Positions 1-10,266 of a stretch of 64,000 nt of DNA are shown here, in pieces. Both the position numbers and the translations under genes were made by a program. A model generated the notes under the pieces. It was not told where the DNA came from, made no database searches, and was given only the letters and a program-made list of their open reading frames with translations. This DNA comes from Komarekiella atlantica HA4396-MV6 (GTDB lineage: Bacteria > Cyanobacteriota > Cyanobacteriia > Cyanobacteriales > Nostocaceae): contig JAHHHK010000012.1 of the NCBI GenBank assembly GCA_019359395.1, forward strand, positions 1 to 64,000, given 5' to 3'. Within the stretch, counting starts at the first letter, position 1; every line of letters starts with the position of its first letter.

Positions 1-88
1 AATCTCTCTGTTCACACTACGCGCAAATCTACTCCCCTCATGCCTTTGCTTCAAAAATCGTCTTAAGCATTACCCCTCAAGGCATTAA

Positions 89-301
89 TTCCTTTCAGTC
101 TTTCAAAATCAGCGAACGGACAGTCATAAGTTGGCACGAATTTTCTATCGACTTTGGACGAATGGAGGTAACTATCAAGATCCTGGCATGGATTATTATG
201 AGCAACGTTACCAAGAACGAGTCATCAATAACCTCCAGAAAAAGGCTCTAGCTTTAGGTTTTGAGCTTGTTCTTCAGCCCGAAGCAAATACGGTTTCTTA
301 G
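89..301 (+). mobile_element. Transposase C-terminal remnant
   Basis: A reading frame on the plus strand ends at the TAG at 299-301 and reads back to a stop at 86-88. It encodes about 70 residues, including HKLARIFYRLWTNGG, DYYEQRYQERV and KKALALGFELV, a tail I associate with cyanobacterial insertion-sequence transposases, possibly of IS110 type. The exact family is uncertain. There is no start codon or catalytic core in the window, and the upstream 85 bases do not continue the frame, so this is either a decayed copy or one broken by a frameshift near the left edge. No terminal inverted repeat was recognised after the stop. Confidence 0.5.
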
Positions 302-433
302 GAGAGGGATAAGTTCTATAGAAAATAGACCTTTGTAAATATGTTACAAAGAGTCTATTGAGTATTAAGAGAAGAACAGAAAAATATTTATTTTTAAATT
401 TTCTTATTAAACAGAAGATTCGCCTAAGTAGCT

Positions 434-1114
434 TCAGCAAAGTTTGCCATGGGTAACCCCTACTTTTCTTGAGTTATCTGAGATGTTTTCTAGGCTTTTG
501 TCAGCAAAATACTCATCCATGAGAGCAGAGACTTGTACAGCCTGAATCCGGCTATGGCGGCTTTTATCTGGCATAACTAGATTGGGCCCAGCTTTACAGT
601 TTTTCATGCAGCCAGTGCCTTTGATAGTTACTTGGTCTTCCAAGCCGCGATCGCTCAAAGCTGCCTCTAGCGCCTGACAAACTGCTTTGCCACCACGTTT
701 CATGCAATCAGACTTCTGACACACTAAAATTGCGGCTTTTGTCTTAGTTGGTTTTGCTTTAGTTTTGTTGATTGGTGTTAGTTCTTGTGTGTGGTAACTG
801 GTGGTGTTTGTGTGGTAGAGCGAACTTCTCCCACTTTCCCAGTCTCTATGTGCTGCCATTACACGCTCAGCTTTTAGTGTAACCTTGCCACTTTTCAAGT
901 CGTGCTTTTTTGTACCTGTAACTTGCAACCAAGTACCTGGTGGCAACCGCAAATCAAAAGCAGCCCGTAAATGTTTAGCTAATTTAACATAACATTCACC
1001 ATCAACAGTCCCCAATAGCAAGCCTTTAAGCTTATAGCCATCCTTTATATCAAAATCGAGAAACCTTCCCTCAAAGCAAAATTCTGATACTTCCGTAGTG
1101 TAGGATTCACTCAT
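434..1114 (-). CDS. Thioredoxin-like [2Fe-2S] ferredoxin domain protein
   Basis: A 226-residue protein with two parts. Residues 10-90 form a compact, probably beta-rich N-terminal domain (FEGRFLDFDIKDGYKLKG, then PPGTWLQVTGTKK) seen in cyanobacterial homologues and of unknown role. A linker rich in Thr and Lys leads to residues 127-205, a thioredoxin-fold ferredoxin with the expected four cluster ligands: C132 and C137 (VCQKSDC), then C169 and C173 (GCMKNC). This fold carries a [2Fe-2S] cluster in small electron carriers and in NuoE/HoxE-type subunits. No partner gene is adjacent, so the redox partner is unknown. It starts with ATG after a short AT-rich leader. Confidence 0.75.
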   Translation of the reverse strand: MSESYTTEVSEFCFEGRFLDFDIKDGYKLKGLLLGTVDGECYVKLAKHLRAAFDLRLPPGTWLQVTGTKKHDLKSGKVTLKAERVMAAHRDWESGRSSLYHTNTTSYHTQELTPINKTKAKPTKTKAAILVCQKSDCMKRGGKAVCQALEAALSDRGLEDQVTIKGTGCMKNCKAGPNLVMPDKSRHSRIQAVQVSALMDEYFADKSLENISDNSRKVGVTHGKLC

Positions 1115-1181
1115 GTTATTGACCTATTTTTAACTAAAAGAAGTTATCTAGCCAGACAGTTTCAGCAACGGTAGCTGCGAA

Positions 1182-1454
1182 TTAAAACTGTTGGTAGCGG
1201 CTGTGCCAGCAGTTTTCGAGAGTCCAAATCATGTCTTGACGGGAAACTGTAAATCGCTGCATCACACTCCAAAGTTGAATAGCTGCCACAGGACTGCCAA
1301 TTTCAACTTTTAATGGCTGGTTGGTTTCACACCAACAGGGAATGTTTAGCTCCTGTAAGCGTTGATAAACTTGCCACCGATCTGCCCAATGCACCTCTAC
1401 AATGTGCTTTCTTTCTTTTTCTGAACTAGACGATTTCAAGAGAATTGCCCTCAA
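1182..1454 (-). CDS. Small conserved cyanobacterial protein of unknown function
   Basis: This 90-residue soluble protein has the core VEVHWADRWQVYQRLQELNI followed by CWCETNQPL and a tryptophan-rich C-terminal half (SVMQRFTVSRQDMIW). It has no signal peptide and no membrane segment. It lies 67 bases upstream of the ferredoxin-domain gene on the same strand, so the two may be co-transcribed. Base composition and codon use look like the neighbours, which supports a real gene. I do not recognise a functional family. The pattern of short hydrophobic and aromatic stretches suggests a small globular fold, perhaps an Asp/Asn-independent regulatory domain, but that is a guess. Confidence 0.6.
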   Translation of the reverse strand: MRAILLKSSSSEKERKHIVEVHWADRWQVYQRLQELNIPCWCETNQPLKVEIGSPVAAIQLWSVMQRFTVSRQDMIWTLENCWHSRYQQF

Positions 1455-2231
1455 AGTGCAACAAACTTGCAGTAACTACTGCGCCTCAACTCCTTATGTT
1501 TAAAATTTTAGGAGTATAGCCTCTTAAATAAGGATACCTTAAGTGCAAACAATTCTCAGTAATTTTAAAAAAATTTGCTCTTTGTAGGGTGTGTGCTAAA
1601 CGACATCGCTTACTTTAAAATTTTCAACCTAAGCACCGCAGTAGCTTGTATTTTTGAAGTTTAGATTCGGATTCGACCTAACGCTCATTGCTACTCTGTT
1701 GGAAGTTGTCCACTCTCTAAGAAACCGTTTTGCGTCTACTAGATGACGTTACAAGTTGAGAAACCCGCCCATGCAAGTGTCCTCCTATAGAAACTCTGCC
1801 GCTACGGCAACTCCAGGCAGTGTTGGTTGCTTCATAAAAACTGAGTTTGTCATTAGCCCTGACCCAAAGTGGACACTTAGTCTTTTATTTTCCCCTTGAT
1901 ATATGTATATATCAAAGAGTGTATGTCAAGGGTAGTGTTGTACCATTTTGAAAAAAGAATGCGACAGATAGACCACTGTAGAGACGTTGGTAAAGACGTT
2001 GTATTACAACGTCTCTACCAAAGGATTTGTTGCAATCATTAATTGTATCGATATGTAGGTATACATCGCTTGACGGGTGTATTATCTACGGCGATGGAGT
2101 AAACTTAAGATTTTTAATAGCCCAAAATTCAAAATACTATAATAATTATTGGGCTTGCTTTCATTTTTAAAATGTTAAGATGTAGAGACTAAGCAGTTAA
2201 AAACTATAACTGCTAAAAAGCGAGGAGAACA
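1455..2231. other. Intergenic region with palindromic repeat and dps upstream region
   Basis: No gene was found in these 777 bases. A hairpin-forming repeat lies at 1978-2018 (arms GTAGAGACGTTG and CAACGTCTCTAC, with a second copy of the inner GACGTTG in the loop), of the dispersed kind common in Nostocales spacers. An AT palindrome, GATATAT/ATATATC, lies near 1899-1914. Just before dps, TTGCTT near 2153 and TAAGAT near 2174 could be promoter hexamers, but the spacing is short and this is not secure. Confidence 0.5.
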
Positions 2232-2786
2232 ATGTCTGAAACGCAAACTGTATTACGGAATTTTGGTCATGTTTATGACAATCCGGTGTTGCTGGATCAT
2301 AGTGTAACTGCTCCAGTTACTGAAGGATTTAATGTTGTATTAGCTAGTTTCCAGGCACTATACTTGCAGTATCAAAAACATCATTTTGTTGTTGAAGGCT
2401 CAGAATTTTATCAGCTGCATCAGTTTTTTAACGAGAGTTACGAAGAAGTGCAAGGACACACCCATGAAATCGGAGAGCGATTGGATGGACTGGGTGGTGT
2501 ACCAGTAGCTACTTTCAGTAAATTAGCAGAACTAACCTGTTTTGAGCAAGAAGCCGATGGCGTATATTCTTGTCGTCAGATGGTAGAAAATGACCTAGCC
2601 GCAGAACAAGCTATTATTGGTGTGATTCGCCGTCAAGCCGCTCAGGCAGAGAGTTTAGGAGACAGAGCTACACGCTATATGTACGAAAAAATTCTATTAA
2701 AGACCGAAGAAAGGGCTTTCCATTTAGCTCACTTTCTCGCTAAAGATAGCTTGACCTTGGCGTTTGTCCAACCAGCCCAAAATTAA
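2232..2786 (+). CDS. dpsA: DpsA: ferritin-like DNA-binding protein, histidine-type ferroxidase centre
   Basis: A Dps-family mini-ferritin of 184 residues. It forms hollow dodecamers that oxidise Fe(II), usually with H2O2, store iron and protect DNA in stress. The start is fixed by GAGGAG just upstream of ATG. The ferroxidase motifs are visible: H51 (QKHHFVVEG), H63 (YQLHQFF), then [13 protein letters not shown], where E82 is kept but the canonical aspartate is H78 and the usual Asp/Glu at position 67 is N67. This histidine variant is the type described for Thermosynechococcus DpsA, which binds zinc at the centre. The gene is monocistronic, with a terminator at 2866-2900. It sits upstream of carB, as I recall for Anabaena. 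Confidence 0.93.
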   Translation: MSETQTVLRNFGHVYDNPVLLDHSVTAPVTEGFNVVLASFQALYLQYQKHHFVVEGSEFYQLHQFFNESYEEVQGHTHEIGERLDGLGGVPVATFSKLAELTCFEQEADGVYSCRQMVENDLAAEQAIIGVIRRQAAQAESLGDRATRYMYEKILLKTEERAFHLAHFLAKDSLTLAFVQPAQN

Positions 2787-2865
2787 AACTCTCAAATCTA
2801 GATTGGTCTACCCTAAACTGTAAGAAAAGTTAGAAGAACTAAGCTTCTAAAAAAATCCAAAAAAT

Positions 2866-2900
2866 GGCAGAGAGTATCATCGCTACTTCTCTGCCATTTT
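2866..2900 (+). terminator. Rho-independent terminator of dpsA
   Basis: GGCAGAGA (2866-2873) pairs perfectly with TCTCTGCC (2888-2895) across a 14-base loop and is followed by ATTTTT. It lies 80 bases after the dps stop codon. Confidence 0.85.
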
Positions 2901-3424
2901 TAATCTAATGAAACATAACGATATAATTAATATTTAATATTGCAAGTGTTTGGCAATTAGCCTAGTTAAGACCTATTACTATCTGTATTAATTTACTTGT
3001 GATCAATAGCCAAAGTTATATGCAACAAAATAAATTACTAATTGTTGCAAAGCTCATCAATATAAATAGTAAACATTCGCAAAAACTTGAAAGATTTTAT
3101 CCTCATTTTTAAGTAAAAGCAGACATCAAACATGGATACAAAGACAGAAATTAATTATTAACTTCTTGTATTCCCTAATTTCCAACACCAGCCGCCTGGT
3201 CAGTAAAGCACACTTGACCCACTCTTGCCTTGTAGTTGATGCTAAGCGAACGAGAAACCGACCTTTTAGGAAATACAAAGTGGAGAGTTGGGGTTGCACA
3301 TTTTTTACTTCTGTTTTCCTCTGTGTGTTTAAAACCTGTAAAACTTAATAATAAAAAGCATCATTAGGGGTAAAGACCCTTAAAATAATCAGGATTTGTA
3401 TTCTCGTACTCTAAGGCAACGACT
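2901..3424. other. Intergenic region upstream of carB
   Basis: AT-rich spacer with no convincing gene. A 60-codon frame at 3166-3348 starts with TTG, lacks a ribosome-binding site and resembles nothing known. A short hairpin, AGGGGT-AAAG-ACCCTT, at about 3366-3381 lies 40 bases before carB and could be part of its leader. Confidence 0.4.
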
Positions 3425-6400
3425 ATGCCCCGCCGTGACGACCTCCGGAAGATTCTGCTATTAGGTTCTGGTCCAATTGTGATTGGACAAGCTTGTGAGT
3501 TTGACTACTCTGGCACCCAAGCCTGTAAAGCGCTGCGAGAAGAAGGCTATGAAGTTGTGCTGGTTAACTCAAACCCTGCGACGATTATGACCGACCCGGA
3601 AACGGCCGATCGCACCTACATTGAGCCGTTAACACCGGAATTGGTCGAAAAAGTCATCGCTAAAGAACGCCCCGACGCCTTACTACCCACGATGGGGGGA
3701 CAAACAGCTCTCAACCTTGCCGTTACTTTAGCCAAAAATGGGGTGTTAGAAAAGTACGGCGTTGAGTTAATTGGCGCTAAGCTACCAGCGATTGAGAAAG
3801 CCGAAGATCGGAAGCTGTTTAACGAGGCTATGGCAAAGATTGGGGTGGCTGTGTGTCCTAGCGGCACAGCTTCATCCTTAGAAGAATCAAAGGCGATCGC
3901 TCGCCAAATTGGCACTTATCCCTTGATTATTCGCCCTGCCTTCACAATGGGTGGTACTGGTGGCGGTATTGCCTACAACCAAGAAGAATTTGAAGAAATG
4001 GCACAGGTAGGTATAGATGCTAGTCCTGTTTCGCAAATTCTTATTGATCAGTCTCTACTGGGCTGGAAAGAATACGAACTCGAAGTGATGCGTGATTTAG
4101 CAGATAACGTCGTGATTATCTGCTCCATCGAAAACCTTGATCCTATGGGTATCCACACTGGGGACTCAATTACCGTCGCTCCCGCGCAAACCCTCACTGA
4201 TAAAGAATATCAAAGACTGCGGGATATGGCAATTAAAATCATCCGTGAAATCGGGGTGGAAACTGGCGGTTCTAATATTCAGTTTGCTGTCAATCCCGTC
4301 ACAGGGGATGTAGTCGTGATTGAAATGAACCCCCGTGTTTCTCGCAGTTCCGCTTTGTCTTCCAAAGCTACAGGTTTTCCCATTGCTAAGATGGCAGCAA
4401 AGCTAGCTGTCGGCTACACCCTGGATGAAATTAAAAATGACATTACAAAGAAAACTCCCGCATCCTTCGAGCCGACAATTGACTACGTAGTGACAAAAAT
4501 CCCCCGCTTCGCCTTTGAAAAATTCCCTGGTTCAGAACCAGTGCTGACAACGCAAATGAAGTCGGTAGGGGAAGCAATGGCAATTGGGCGGACGTTCAGC
4601 GAATCTTTCCAAAAAGCGCTGCGTTCCTTGGAAACCGGACGCGCTGGTTGGGGTTGCGACAAAGCCGAAAAATTACCTAGTGGTGAACAGATTCGCGCTC
4701 AACTGCGGACACCTAACCCCGATCGCATCTTCGCTGTGCGTCATGCCTTACAGCTAGGGATAAGTATTGAAGAAATCTACGAACTCACCGGCATTGACCC
4801 TTGGTTCTTAGATAAAATGCAGCAATTGCTGGATATGGAGAAGTTCCTTAAGCGGACACCTTTACAGCAATTGACAAAAGAGCAACTTTATGAAGTGAAG
4901 CGGGACGGATTTAGCGATCGCCAGATTGCCTTTGCTACCAAAACTACTGAAGATGAAGTTCGCGCTTACCGCAAACAATTAGGAATTATCCCAGTTTACA
5001 AAACTGTGGACACCTGTGCTGCTGAGTTTGAAGCTTTTACTCCGTACCACTACTCTACCTACGAAGAAGAAACGGAGGTTTTACCAACAACCAAGCCAAA
5101 GGTGATGATTTTGGGTGGTGGCCCTAACCGTATTGGACAAGGAATTGAGTTTGACTATTGCTGTTGTCATGCCGCCTATGCTTTAAAAGGGGCAGGGTTT
5201 GAGACGATTATGGTCAACTCTAACCCAGAGACAGTCTCAACAGATTATGACACAAGCGATCGCCTCTACTTTGAGCCGTTAACTAAGGAAGATGTCCTTA
5301 ACATCATCGAAACGGAAAATCCTGTAGGAGTAATTATCCAGTTTGGAGGTCAAACACCACTGAAGTTGGCTGTTCCCCTCCAGCAATTTTTGAACAATGA
5401 CAACTCAGGATTGAACACTAAAATCTGGGGTACATCGCCGGACTCTATCGACATGGCAGAAAATCGAGAGCGGTTTGAAAAGATTCTTAAAGAGTTGAAT
5501 ATTGCCCAGCCGCCCAATGGTATTGCTCGGAGTTACGAAGATGCGCTGATTGTCGCTCGACGGATTGGCTATCCGGTAGTAGTGCGTCCCAGTTATGTTT
5601 TGGGAGGACGAGCGATGGAAATCGTCTATTCCGATACAGAGTTGGAACGCTATATGACTTTTGCTGTACAGGTGGAGCCTGAGCATCCAATTTTGATTGA
5701 TAAATTTTTGGAAAATGCTATTGAAGTCGATGTCGATGCCATCGCTGACCATACTGGGCGCGTAGTAATTGGCGGTATTATGGAACATATTGAACAAGCG
5801 GGAATTCACTCAGGAGACTCCGCTTGCTCGTTACCTTCTATTTCCCTACCACCAGCTGTTCTCAATCAAATTCGCACTTGGACGGTACAGTTAGCCCAGG
5901 CATTGTCAGTTGTAGGGTTGATGAATATCCAGTTTGCCGTGGTCGGTGCTCAAGGTTATTCTCCCCAAGTTTATATCTTGGAAGCTAACCCCCGCGCCTC
6001 ACGCACAGTACCATTCGTGTCTAAAGCAACTGGCGTACAGCTAGCGAAACTAGCATCTCTAATTATGTCAGGTAAAACCTTAGAAGAACTCTGCTTTACC
6101 CAGGAAATTATTCCATCTCACATTGCCGTCAAAGAAGCAGTATTACCGTTTAATAAATTCCCTGGAACTGATACAATATTAGGCCCAGAAATGCGCTCTA
6201 CTGGCGAAGTCATGGGAATCGACAGCGACTTTGGACGAGCATTTGCCAAGGCAGAAATGGGTGCTGGAGAGCGTTTACCCCTGACGGGAACCGTATTTGT
6301 ATCGATGAGCGATCGCGACAAAACTCCTGCGGTTTCTGTAGTCAAGGAGTTTATTGATTTAGGCTTTAGGGTAATGGCTACAGTTAGCACACGCCGAGTT

Positions 6401-6685
6401 CTTCAAGAACATGGGTTAGATGTTGAGTTAGTACTGAAACTCCATGAAGGTCGTCCCCACGTTCTAGATGCGATCAAAAACCAGAAAATCCAACTCATCA
6501 TCAACACACCTTCAGGGGAAGAAGCTCAGACCGATGCCAGGTTAATCCGCCGCACAGCTTTAGCTTACAAAATACCAATTATTACCACGATCGCTGGGGC
6601 GAAAGCCACCGTCGCCGCCATCCGTTCCCTACAAAATACGACTTTGGACGTAAAAGTTATCCAAGATTACTGCGCGAGCCTTTAG
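3425..6685 (+). CDS. carB: Carbamoyl-phosphate synthase large subunit
   Basis: The 1086-residue length and full domain set match CarB. The enzyme makes carbamoyl phosphate from bicarbonate, ATP and ammonia supplied by the CarA glutaminase, feeding arginine and pyrimidine synthesis. The two homologous halves are clear. The first opens with [20 protein letters not shown] and the second, near residue 560, with [20 protein letters not shown]; both have ATP-grasp segments such as [12 protein letters not shown] and [12 protein letters not shown]. An oligomerisation region lies between them. The last 130 residues form the MGS-like allosteric domain that binds UMP or ornithine. carA is not in the window, as is usual in cyanobacteria where the two are unlinked. 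Confidence 0.97.
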   Translation: MPRRDDLRKILLLGSGPIVIGQACEFDYSGTQACKALREEGYEVVLVNSNPATIMTDPETADRTYIEPLTPELVEKVIAKERPDALLPTMGGQTALNLAVTLAKNGVLEKYGVELIGAKLPAIEKAEDRKLFNEAMAKIGVAVCPSGTASSLEESKAIARQIGTYPLIIRPAFTMGGTGGGIAYNQEEFEEMAQVGIDASPVSQILIDQSLLGWKEYELEVMRDLADNVVIICSIENLDPMGIHTGDSITVAPAQTLTDKEYQRLRDMAIKIIREIGVETGGSNIQFAVNPVTGDVVVIEMNPRVSRSSALSSKATGFPIAKMAAKLAVGYTLDEIKNDITKKTPASFEPTIDYVVTKIPRFAFEKFPGSEPVLTTQMKSVGEAMAIGRTFSESFQKALRSLETGRAGWGCDKAEKLPSGEQIRAQLRTPNPDRIFAVRHALQLGISIEEIYELTGIDPWFLDKMQQLLDMEKFLKRTPLQQLTKEQLYEVKRDGFSDRQIAFATKTTEDEVRAYRKQLGIIPVYKTVDTCAAEFEAFTPYHYSTYEEETEVLPTTKPKVMILGGGPNRIGQGIEFDYCCCHAAYALKGAGFETIMVNSNPETVSTDYDTSDRLYFEPLTKEDVLNIIETENPVGVIIQFGGQTPLKLAVPLQQFLNNDNSGLNTKIWGTSPDSIDMAENRERFEKILKELNIAQPPNGIARSYEDALIVARRIGYPVVVRPSYVLGGRAMEIVYSDTELERYMTFAVQVEPEHPILIDKFLENAIEVDVDAIADHTGRVVIGGIMEHIEQAGIHSGDSACSLPSISLPPAVLNQIRTWTVQLAQALSVVGLMNIQFAVVGAQGYSPQVYILEANPRASRTVPFVSKATGVQLAKLASLIMSGKTLEELCFTQEIIPSHIAVKEAVLPFNKFPGTDTILGPEMRSTGEVMGIDSDFGRAFAKAEMGAGERLPLTGTVFVSMSDRDKTPAVSVVKEFIDLGFRVMATVSTRRVLQEHGLDVELVLKLHEGRPHVLDAIKNQKIQLIINTPSGEEAQTDARLIRRTALAYKIPIITTIAGAKATVAAIRSLQNTTLDVKVIQDYCASL

Positions 6686-7217
6686 CGGTGCTCTGAGAGA
6701 GAACTCAGAGGTAGAGGACTGGAGGAGTGAGGAAATGATTTTTAATATTTTTCCTCCCTCTCTTTTTTTCCTTCCCAGTCCAGCCTCATTGCCCGAAAAA
6801 TTAAGCAATTGTTATAAGAGAATAATTATAGTTATCATTGAGATATTTTAACAAATATGAGGAATTTTTCTTTATCTAAATATTCATTCAATCGGCTTCT
6901 AGAAAGTCTTGAGAGTAATGGTGGTATTGCATGAAGTGGAACAATCAGGAAATTCGAGACTACCAAATGTCCAAACTTCTCTCATAAATGTTACAATTAT
7001 TAATACTTCATCCAATAGAAAAATGTTTAACAAGCTACCTTTTATCTAACTGTAGATACTTGTGAAAACAGAAAAATAACTGTAACTTCTAGCAGTTAGT
7101 AGCTCTAATTTGATTACTATGAGCAGCCGAATTTATCGGGCGCGTAAATTGCAAACCATAGCATGGGTTCCCAGTCAGACTGGGTAGCACCCTCTCAAAG
7201 CATCTATCTATCCGTTA
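6686..7217. other. Spacer between carB and the sigma factor gene
   Basis: No gene. CTCTGAG (6691-6697) and CTCAGAG (6704-6710) form a hairpin immediately after carB, and a second inverted pair, GAGGAAA/TTTTCCTC, spans about 6731-6765 next to a pyrimidine-rich run; together these may end carB transcription. A CCCAG/CTGGG stem lies at about 7171-7186, inside the probable sigma-factor leader. Confidence 0.5.
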
Positions 7218-8216
7218 ATGACCCTACCGCCAAACCCATCATTATCAAAGAGTAGCGCCATGAAGACCGCTCAGACAGCCACAGACCTCGTGCGGACTTA
7301 CCTGCGTGAGATTGGCCGTGTGCCACTCTTAACCCACGAGGAGGAGATTTGCTATGGCAAACAGGTGCAACGTTCAACCACCTTGCACGAATCGAGAGAA
7401 GATCTTGCCACTAAGTTAGGTCGTGAGCCGACTCTAGATGAGTGGGCAATAGCAACAAAGCTAGAACCAGCAGAGTTGAATGAGGCGATCGCAGACGGGG
7501 AAATTGCCAAGCGCAAAATGGTAGAAGCCAATTTGCGGCTAGTGGTGTCCGTTGCCAAAAAGTACATTAAGCGCAACGTCGATTTACTGGATTTAATCCA
7601 GGAAGGCAGCATTGGTATGCAACGAGGTGTGGAAAAGTTTGACCCCACCAAAGGTTACAGATTTTCCACCTATGCCTATTGGTGGATACGGCAAGCTATC
7701 ACACGTGCTATTGCCGAAAAAGCTCGCACCATTAGGTTGCCTATCCATATTACTGAGAAATTGAATAAGATTAAAAAAGCACAGCGGCAATTATCTCAAA
7801 AACTGGGACGCGCTCCCACTGCTGCTGAGTTAGCCCAAGAATTAGAATTGACACCTAAGCAAGTCCGAGAGTACCTAGAAAAGGCACGTTTGCCATTATC
7901 TCTAGATTTACGGCTAGGAGATAACTACGATACCGAACTCGGAGAAATGTTAGAAGATCCAGGCGCTTCTCCAGAAGAATTTGTCATGCAATCTTCCTTA
8001 TCTTATGACTTAGAGCGCCTAATGGGCGATCTAACCCCACAGCAGAAAGAAGTGATCACACTACGCTTTGGGTTAATTGATGGACAAGCGCTAACTCTTG
8101 CCAAAATCGGTGAAATTTTGAACATCAGCCGAGAAAGAGTACGGCAAATCGAGCGGGAAGCCTTAACAAAACTTCGTAAGTCTAAAGCCAATATGGATGA
8201 ATATTTGGCAAGTTAG
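7218..8216 (+). CDS. sigD: Group 2 RNA polymerase sigma factor (SigD-like)
   Basis: A sigma-70 protein of 332 residues that lacks region 1.1, so it belongs to the non-essential group 2 class found in cyanobacteria. Region 1.2 ([16 protein letters not shown]), region 2 with the -10 binding helix ([20 protein letters not shown]), region 3 and the region 4.2 helix-turn-helix ([16 protein letters not shown]) are all intact. Group 2 factors redirect transcription under light, nitrogen or stress changes. The symbol rests on my memory that sigD follows carB in Anabaena PCC 7120; sequence alone does not separate SigB, SigD and SigE reliably. A second ATG at 7260 ([11 protein letters not shown]) is an alternative start, since neither has a strong ribosome-binding site. 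Confidence 0.88.
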   Translation: MTLPPNPSLSKSSAMKTAQTATDLVRTYLREIGRVPLLTHEEEICYGKQVQRSTTLHESREDLATKLGREPTLDEWAIATKLEPAELNEAIADGEIAKRKMVEANLRLVVSVAKKYIKRNVDLLDLIQEGSIGMQRGVEKFDPTKGYRFSTYAYWWIRQAITRAIAEKARTIRLPIHITEKLNKIKKAQRQLSQKLGRAPTAAELAQELELTPKQVREYLEKARLPLSLDLRLGDNYDTELGEMLEDPGASPEEFVMQSSLSYDLERLMGDLTPQQKEVITLRFGLIDGQALTLAKIGEILNISRERVRQIEREALTKLRKSKANMDEYLAS

Positions 8217-8274
8217 TCATTAGTCATTTGTTCTTTGTTGTTAATTTGTTACATAGGACAAGTGACTAATGACC
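8216..8274. repeat. Dispersed inverted repeat after the sigma gene
   Basis: GTCATTAGTCATTTG (8216-8230) and CAAGTGACTAATGAC (about 8259-8273) form a long stem over a 29-base T-rich loop. AGTCATTAGTCA-type repeats are common in Nostocales spacers. It could also act as a terminator for the sigma gene, because it begins at the stop codon. Confidence 0.6.
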
Positions 8275-8402
8275 AATGGGTGAGAAAATACGCTGACTTT
8301 GGTACGGTTACACCGACTTCCAACATCTAACTAGCCTGTTACATTAGTTGACAGGAAGACTAAAAACACCACAGTTAATGGTGGTATTGAAGGAGGAAAA
8401 AA

Positions 8403-8747
8403 GTGAGTAACTCGTCTAATAAAGTATCAGAGTTTTTTAATAGCGAATCAGAAACTAGCAATTTCTTATGGCAATACGTTAAATCCTTAAGTCCAGAGAC
8501 AGTTACTCAACTATCTAAACCTACTTCCTCTGAAGTTTTTCAGGTGATGGAACGTAACATTGTGGGACTTTTGGGAAACCTGCCTCCAGATAACTTTGGT
8601 GTTACTATTACTACCAATAGAGAAAGTCTTGGTCGGCTTCTTGCCTCCGCGATGATTAGTGGTTATTTCTTGCGTAACGCTGAACAAAGAATGGACTTTG
8701 AAATTGCTTTACAAGGTACTGAAGCCAACAACAGCGAAATTGAATAA
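8403..8747 (+). CDS. DUF760 family protein
   Basis: A soluble protein of 114 residues with the DUF760 signature: FLWQYVKSLSPETVTQLSKP, VMERNIVGLLGNLPPDNFGV, then SLGRLLASAMISGYFLRNAEQR. The family is restricted to cyanobacteria and plastids. Its plant members have been linked to chloroplast protein turnover, but the bacterial role is not established. The start is GTG at 8403, supported by an excellent AAGGAGG six bases upstream; no ATG in the frame precedes the conserved region. It stands alone between the sigma factor and the NUDIX gene. Confidence 0.85.
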   Translation: MSNSSNKVSEFFNSESETSNFLWQYVKSLSPETVTQLSKPTSSEVFQVMERNIVGLLGNLPPDNFGVTITTNRESLGRLLASAMISGYFLRNAEQRMDFEIALQGTEANNSEIE

Positions 8748-9116
8748 GCATGTCAGCATGTCAAGTTTAAAAATTATCTTTCCCTAATTCAAGCTACGGT
8801 GTCATCGTTAGTGAATGAGGTAATTGATTTAATGAGAGGCTTATAGCGGTTCTCACTTGAGTGAGGTACACAGAAAAAGTAATTAACCACAGTGAAAAGT
8901 AAGCCAAGCTCCAGGTTTCCCGGCGCAAAACTTTTCAAGACAGCGAAAAGTTCTGCGGGAGGGTTTCCCTCCGCAGGAAACTTTTCAAGACAGATAAACA
9001 CTGATAAACACTGATAAATTTGTACCTCAGCCGACTAGGAAACGCTATATCTCCAAATGCTTAATACAGACGCGTGGATAAATTAACAGCGGTAGACAAT
9101 CTTTGCAATAAATACA
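8748..9116. other. Spacer with direct and inverted repeats
   Basis: No gene supported. Two copies of AAACTTTTCAAGACAG lie at about 8928-8943 and 8978-8993. Between them is a hairpin, CTGCGGGAGGG / CCCTCCGCAG (8953-8976), with one bulged base. ACACTGATAAA then repeats at 8997-9018. This is typical repeat-rich spacer DNA. Confidence 0.5.
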
Positions 9117-9152
9117 AACTCGGCAGCGTGCAAATTAACCTGCCGAGTTTTG
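9117..9152 (+). terminator. Strong terminator without an obvious upstream gene
   Basis: AACTCGGCAG (9117-9126) pairs perfectly with CTGCCGAGTT (9140-9149) and is followed by a T-rich run. The nearest plus-strand gene ends 370 bases earlier, so this hairpin may end a separate small RNA or a long 3' untranslated region of the DUF760 gene. Confidence 0.75.
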
Positions 9153-9225
9153 TTATTATTCAAAAGTTAAGAATCAGAATTAAAAACTTCTTTGCTTTCT
9201 TATCTTCCCATCTTTGCGATTAACT

Positions 9226-9678
9226 ATGAATGAAACCAGTTCTTTCGCACCCCATAAAATTATTGGTGTTGCCGTAATTTGGAACGACCAAGAGCAAATT
9301 TTAATTGATCGCCGTCGTCCAGAAGGAGCAATGGGCGGTTTGTGGGAATTTCCTGGTGGTAAAATCGAGCTTGGTGAAACAATTAAAGAGTGTATTCAAC
9401 GAGAAATTGCCGAGGAACTGGGAATAGTGATTGAAGTAGGAGAGCACCTGATCACTATTGACCACACCTACACAGACTTGCGCGTCACCCTGACAGTACA
9501 TCACTGCCGTCATCTTACGGGTGTTCCTCAACCTCTAGAATGCGATGAAATTCGCTGGGTAAACTTGGAAGAATTGGATAAATTTACTTTTCCTAAAGCA
9601 AATATTCAAATTATCGCTGCTTTGAAGCAGAGTAAACAGGTACACAAAAACTACATTTACAGAAAATCATCTGGCTAA
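9226..9678 (+). CDS. NUDIX hydrolase, MutT type (8-oxo-dGTP diphosphatase)
   Basis: A 150-residue NUDIX protein. The NUDIX box is complete: GGKIELGET, six residues later REIAEELGI, which binds the metal and the diphosphate. It is preceded by IDRRRPEGAMGGLWEFPGG, the MutT-specific segment that packs on the oxidised purine, and LTVHHCR follows. Length and motifs match MutT, which removes 8-oxo-dGTP from the nucleotide pool to prevent A:T to C:G mutations. The frame extends upstream to a TTG at 9214, but ATG at 9226 (MNETSSFAPHK) is preferred. Confidence 0.88.
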   Translation: MNETSSFAPHKIIGVAVIWNDQEQILIDRRRPEGAMGGLWEFPGGKIELGETIKECIQREIAEELGIVIEVGEHLITIDHTYTDLRVTLTVHHCRHLTGVPQPLECDEIRWVNLEELDKFTFPKANIQIIAALKQSKQVHKNYIYRKSSG

Positions 9679-9801
9679 TAGAGTATTTTTCAAGTAGCGT
9701 AAGCGTAATTTACAAGTAACAATCTATTAATTGCATCAGGTAGAGTCCCGCAATTTTCTACAATGATCGCAGGGACTTTGATAAAAGGTGTCAGCAAACA
9801 A

Positions 9802-10266
9802 ATGCCTAAAACCGTTGCCGACGTGATGAGCCGCAATCCGATTGTCGTCCGGGCGGAAACTCCACTGAATGAAGCTATCCAAATTCTTGCAGAACGCCAC
9901 ATCAGCGGGCTACCTGTTGTCGATGATGTCGGTAAATTAGTGGGCATTATCTCGGAAACCGACTTGATGTGGCAACAAACCGGTGTTACTCCACCTGCAT
10001 ACATCATGTTTCTTGATAGCGTTATCTATTTAAAGAATCCTGCTGAATATGAGCGTGACTTGCACAAAGCACTAGGGCAAACGGTTGGGGAGGTGATGAG
10101 TCAAAACCCGATCACCACTTCTCCTGACAAAACTTTAAAGGAAGCAGCTCAACTTATGCACGATCGCAGCGTTCACCGCTTACCAGTGCTTGACAGCGCG
10201 GGTCAAGTAATTGGTGTTCTTACCCGTGGTGATATTATTCGAGCAATGGCCGCAAGTCAAGATTAG
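9802..10266 (+). CDS. CBS-pair domain protein
   Basis: A soluble protein of 154 residues made of two CBS motifs and nothing else. The first runs from TVADVMSRNPIVVRAETPL to HISGLPVVDDVGKLVGIISE, the second from TVGEVMSQNPITTSPDKTL to VHRLPVLDSAGQVIGVLTRGD. Tandem CBS modules bind adenosyl ligands and in stand-alone form usually tune a partner enzyme or transporter; in plants and cyanobacteria some act on thioredoxin systems. The partner is not evident here. The frame opens at ATG 9763, adding 13 residues, but family members begin at MPKTVADVM. The stop codon overlaps the left arm of a perfect palindrome. Confidence 0.85.
   Translation: MPKTVADVMSRNPIVVRAETPLNEAIQILAERHISGLPVVDDVGKLVGIISETDLMWQQTGVTPPAYIMFLDSVIYLKNPAEYERDLHKALGQTVGEVMSQNPITTSPDKTLKEAAQLMHDRSVHRLPVLDSAGQVIGVLTRGDIIRAMAASQD

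Noticed and set aside
3166-3348. 60-codon frame between dps and carB
   Set aside because: TTG start, no ribosome-binding site, unusual composition and no resemblance to any family; treated as chance.
8789-9001. 70-codon minus-strand frame after the DUF760 gene
   Set aside because: It runs through direct repeats and a hairpin in spacer DNA; no start signal.
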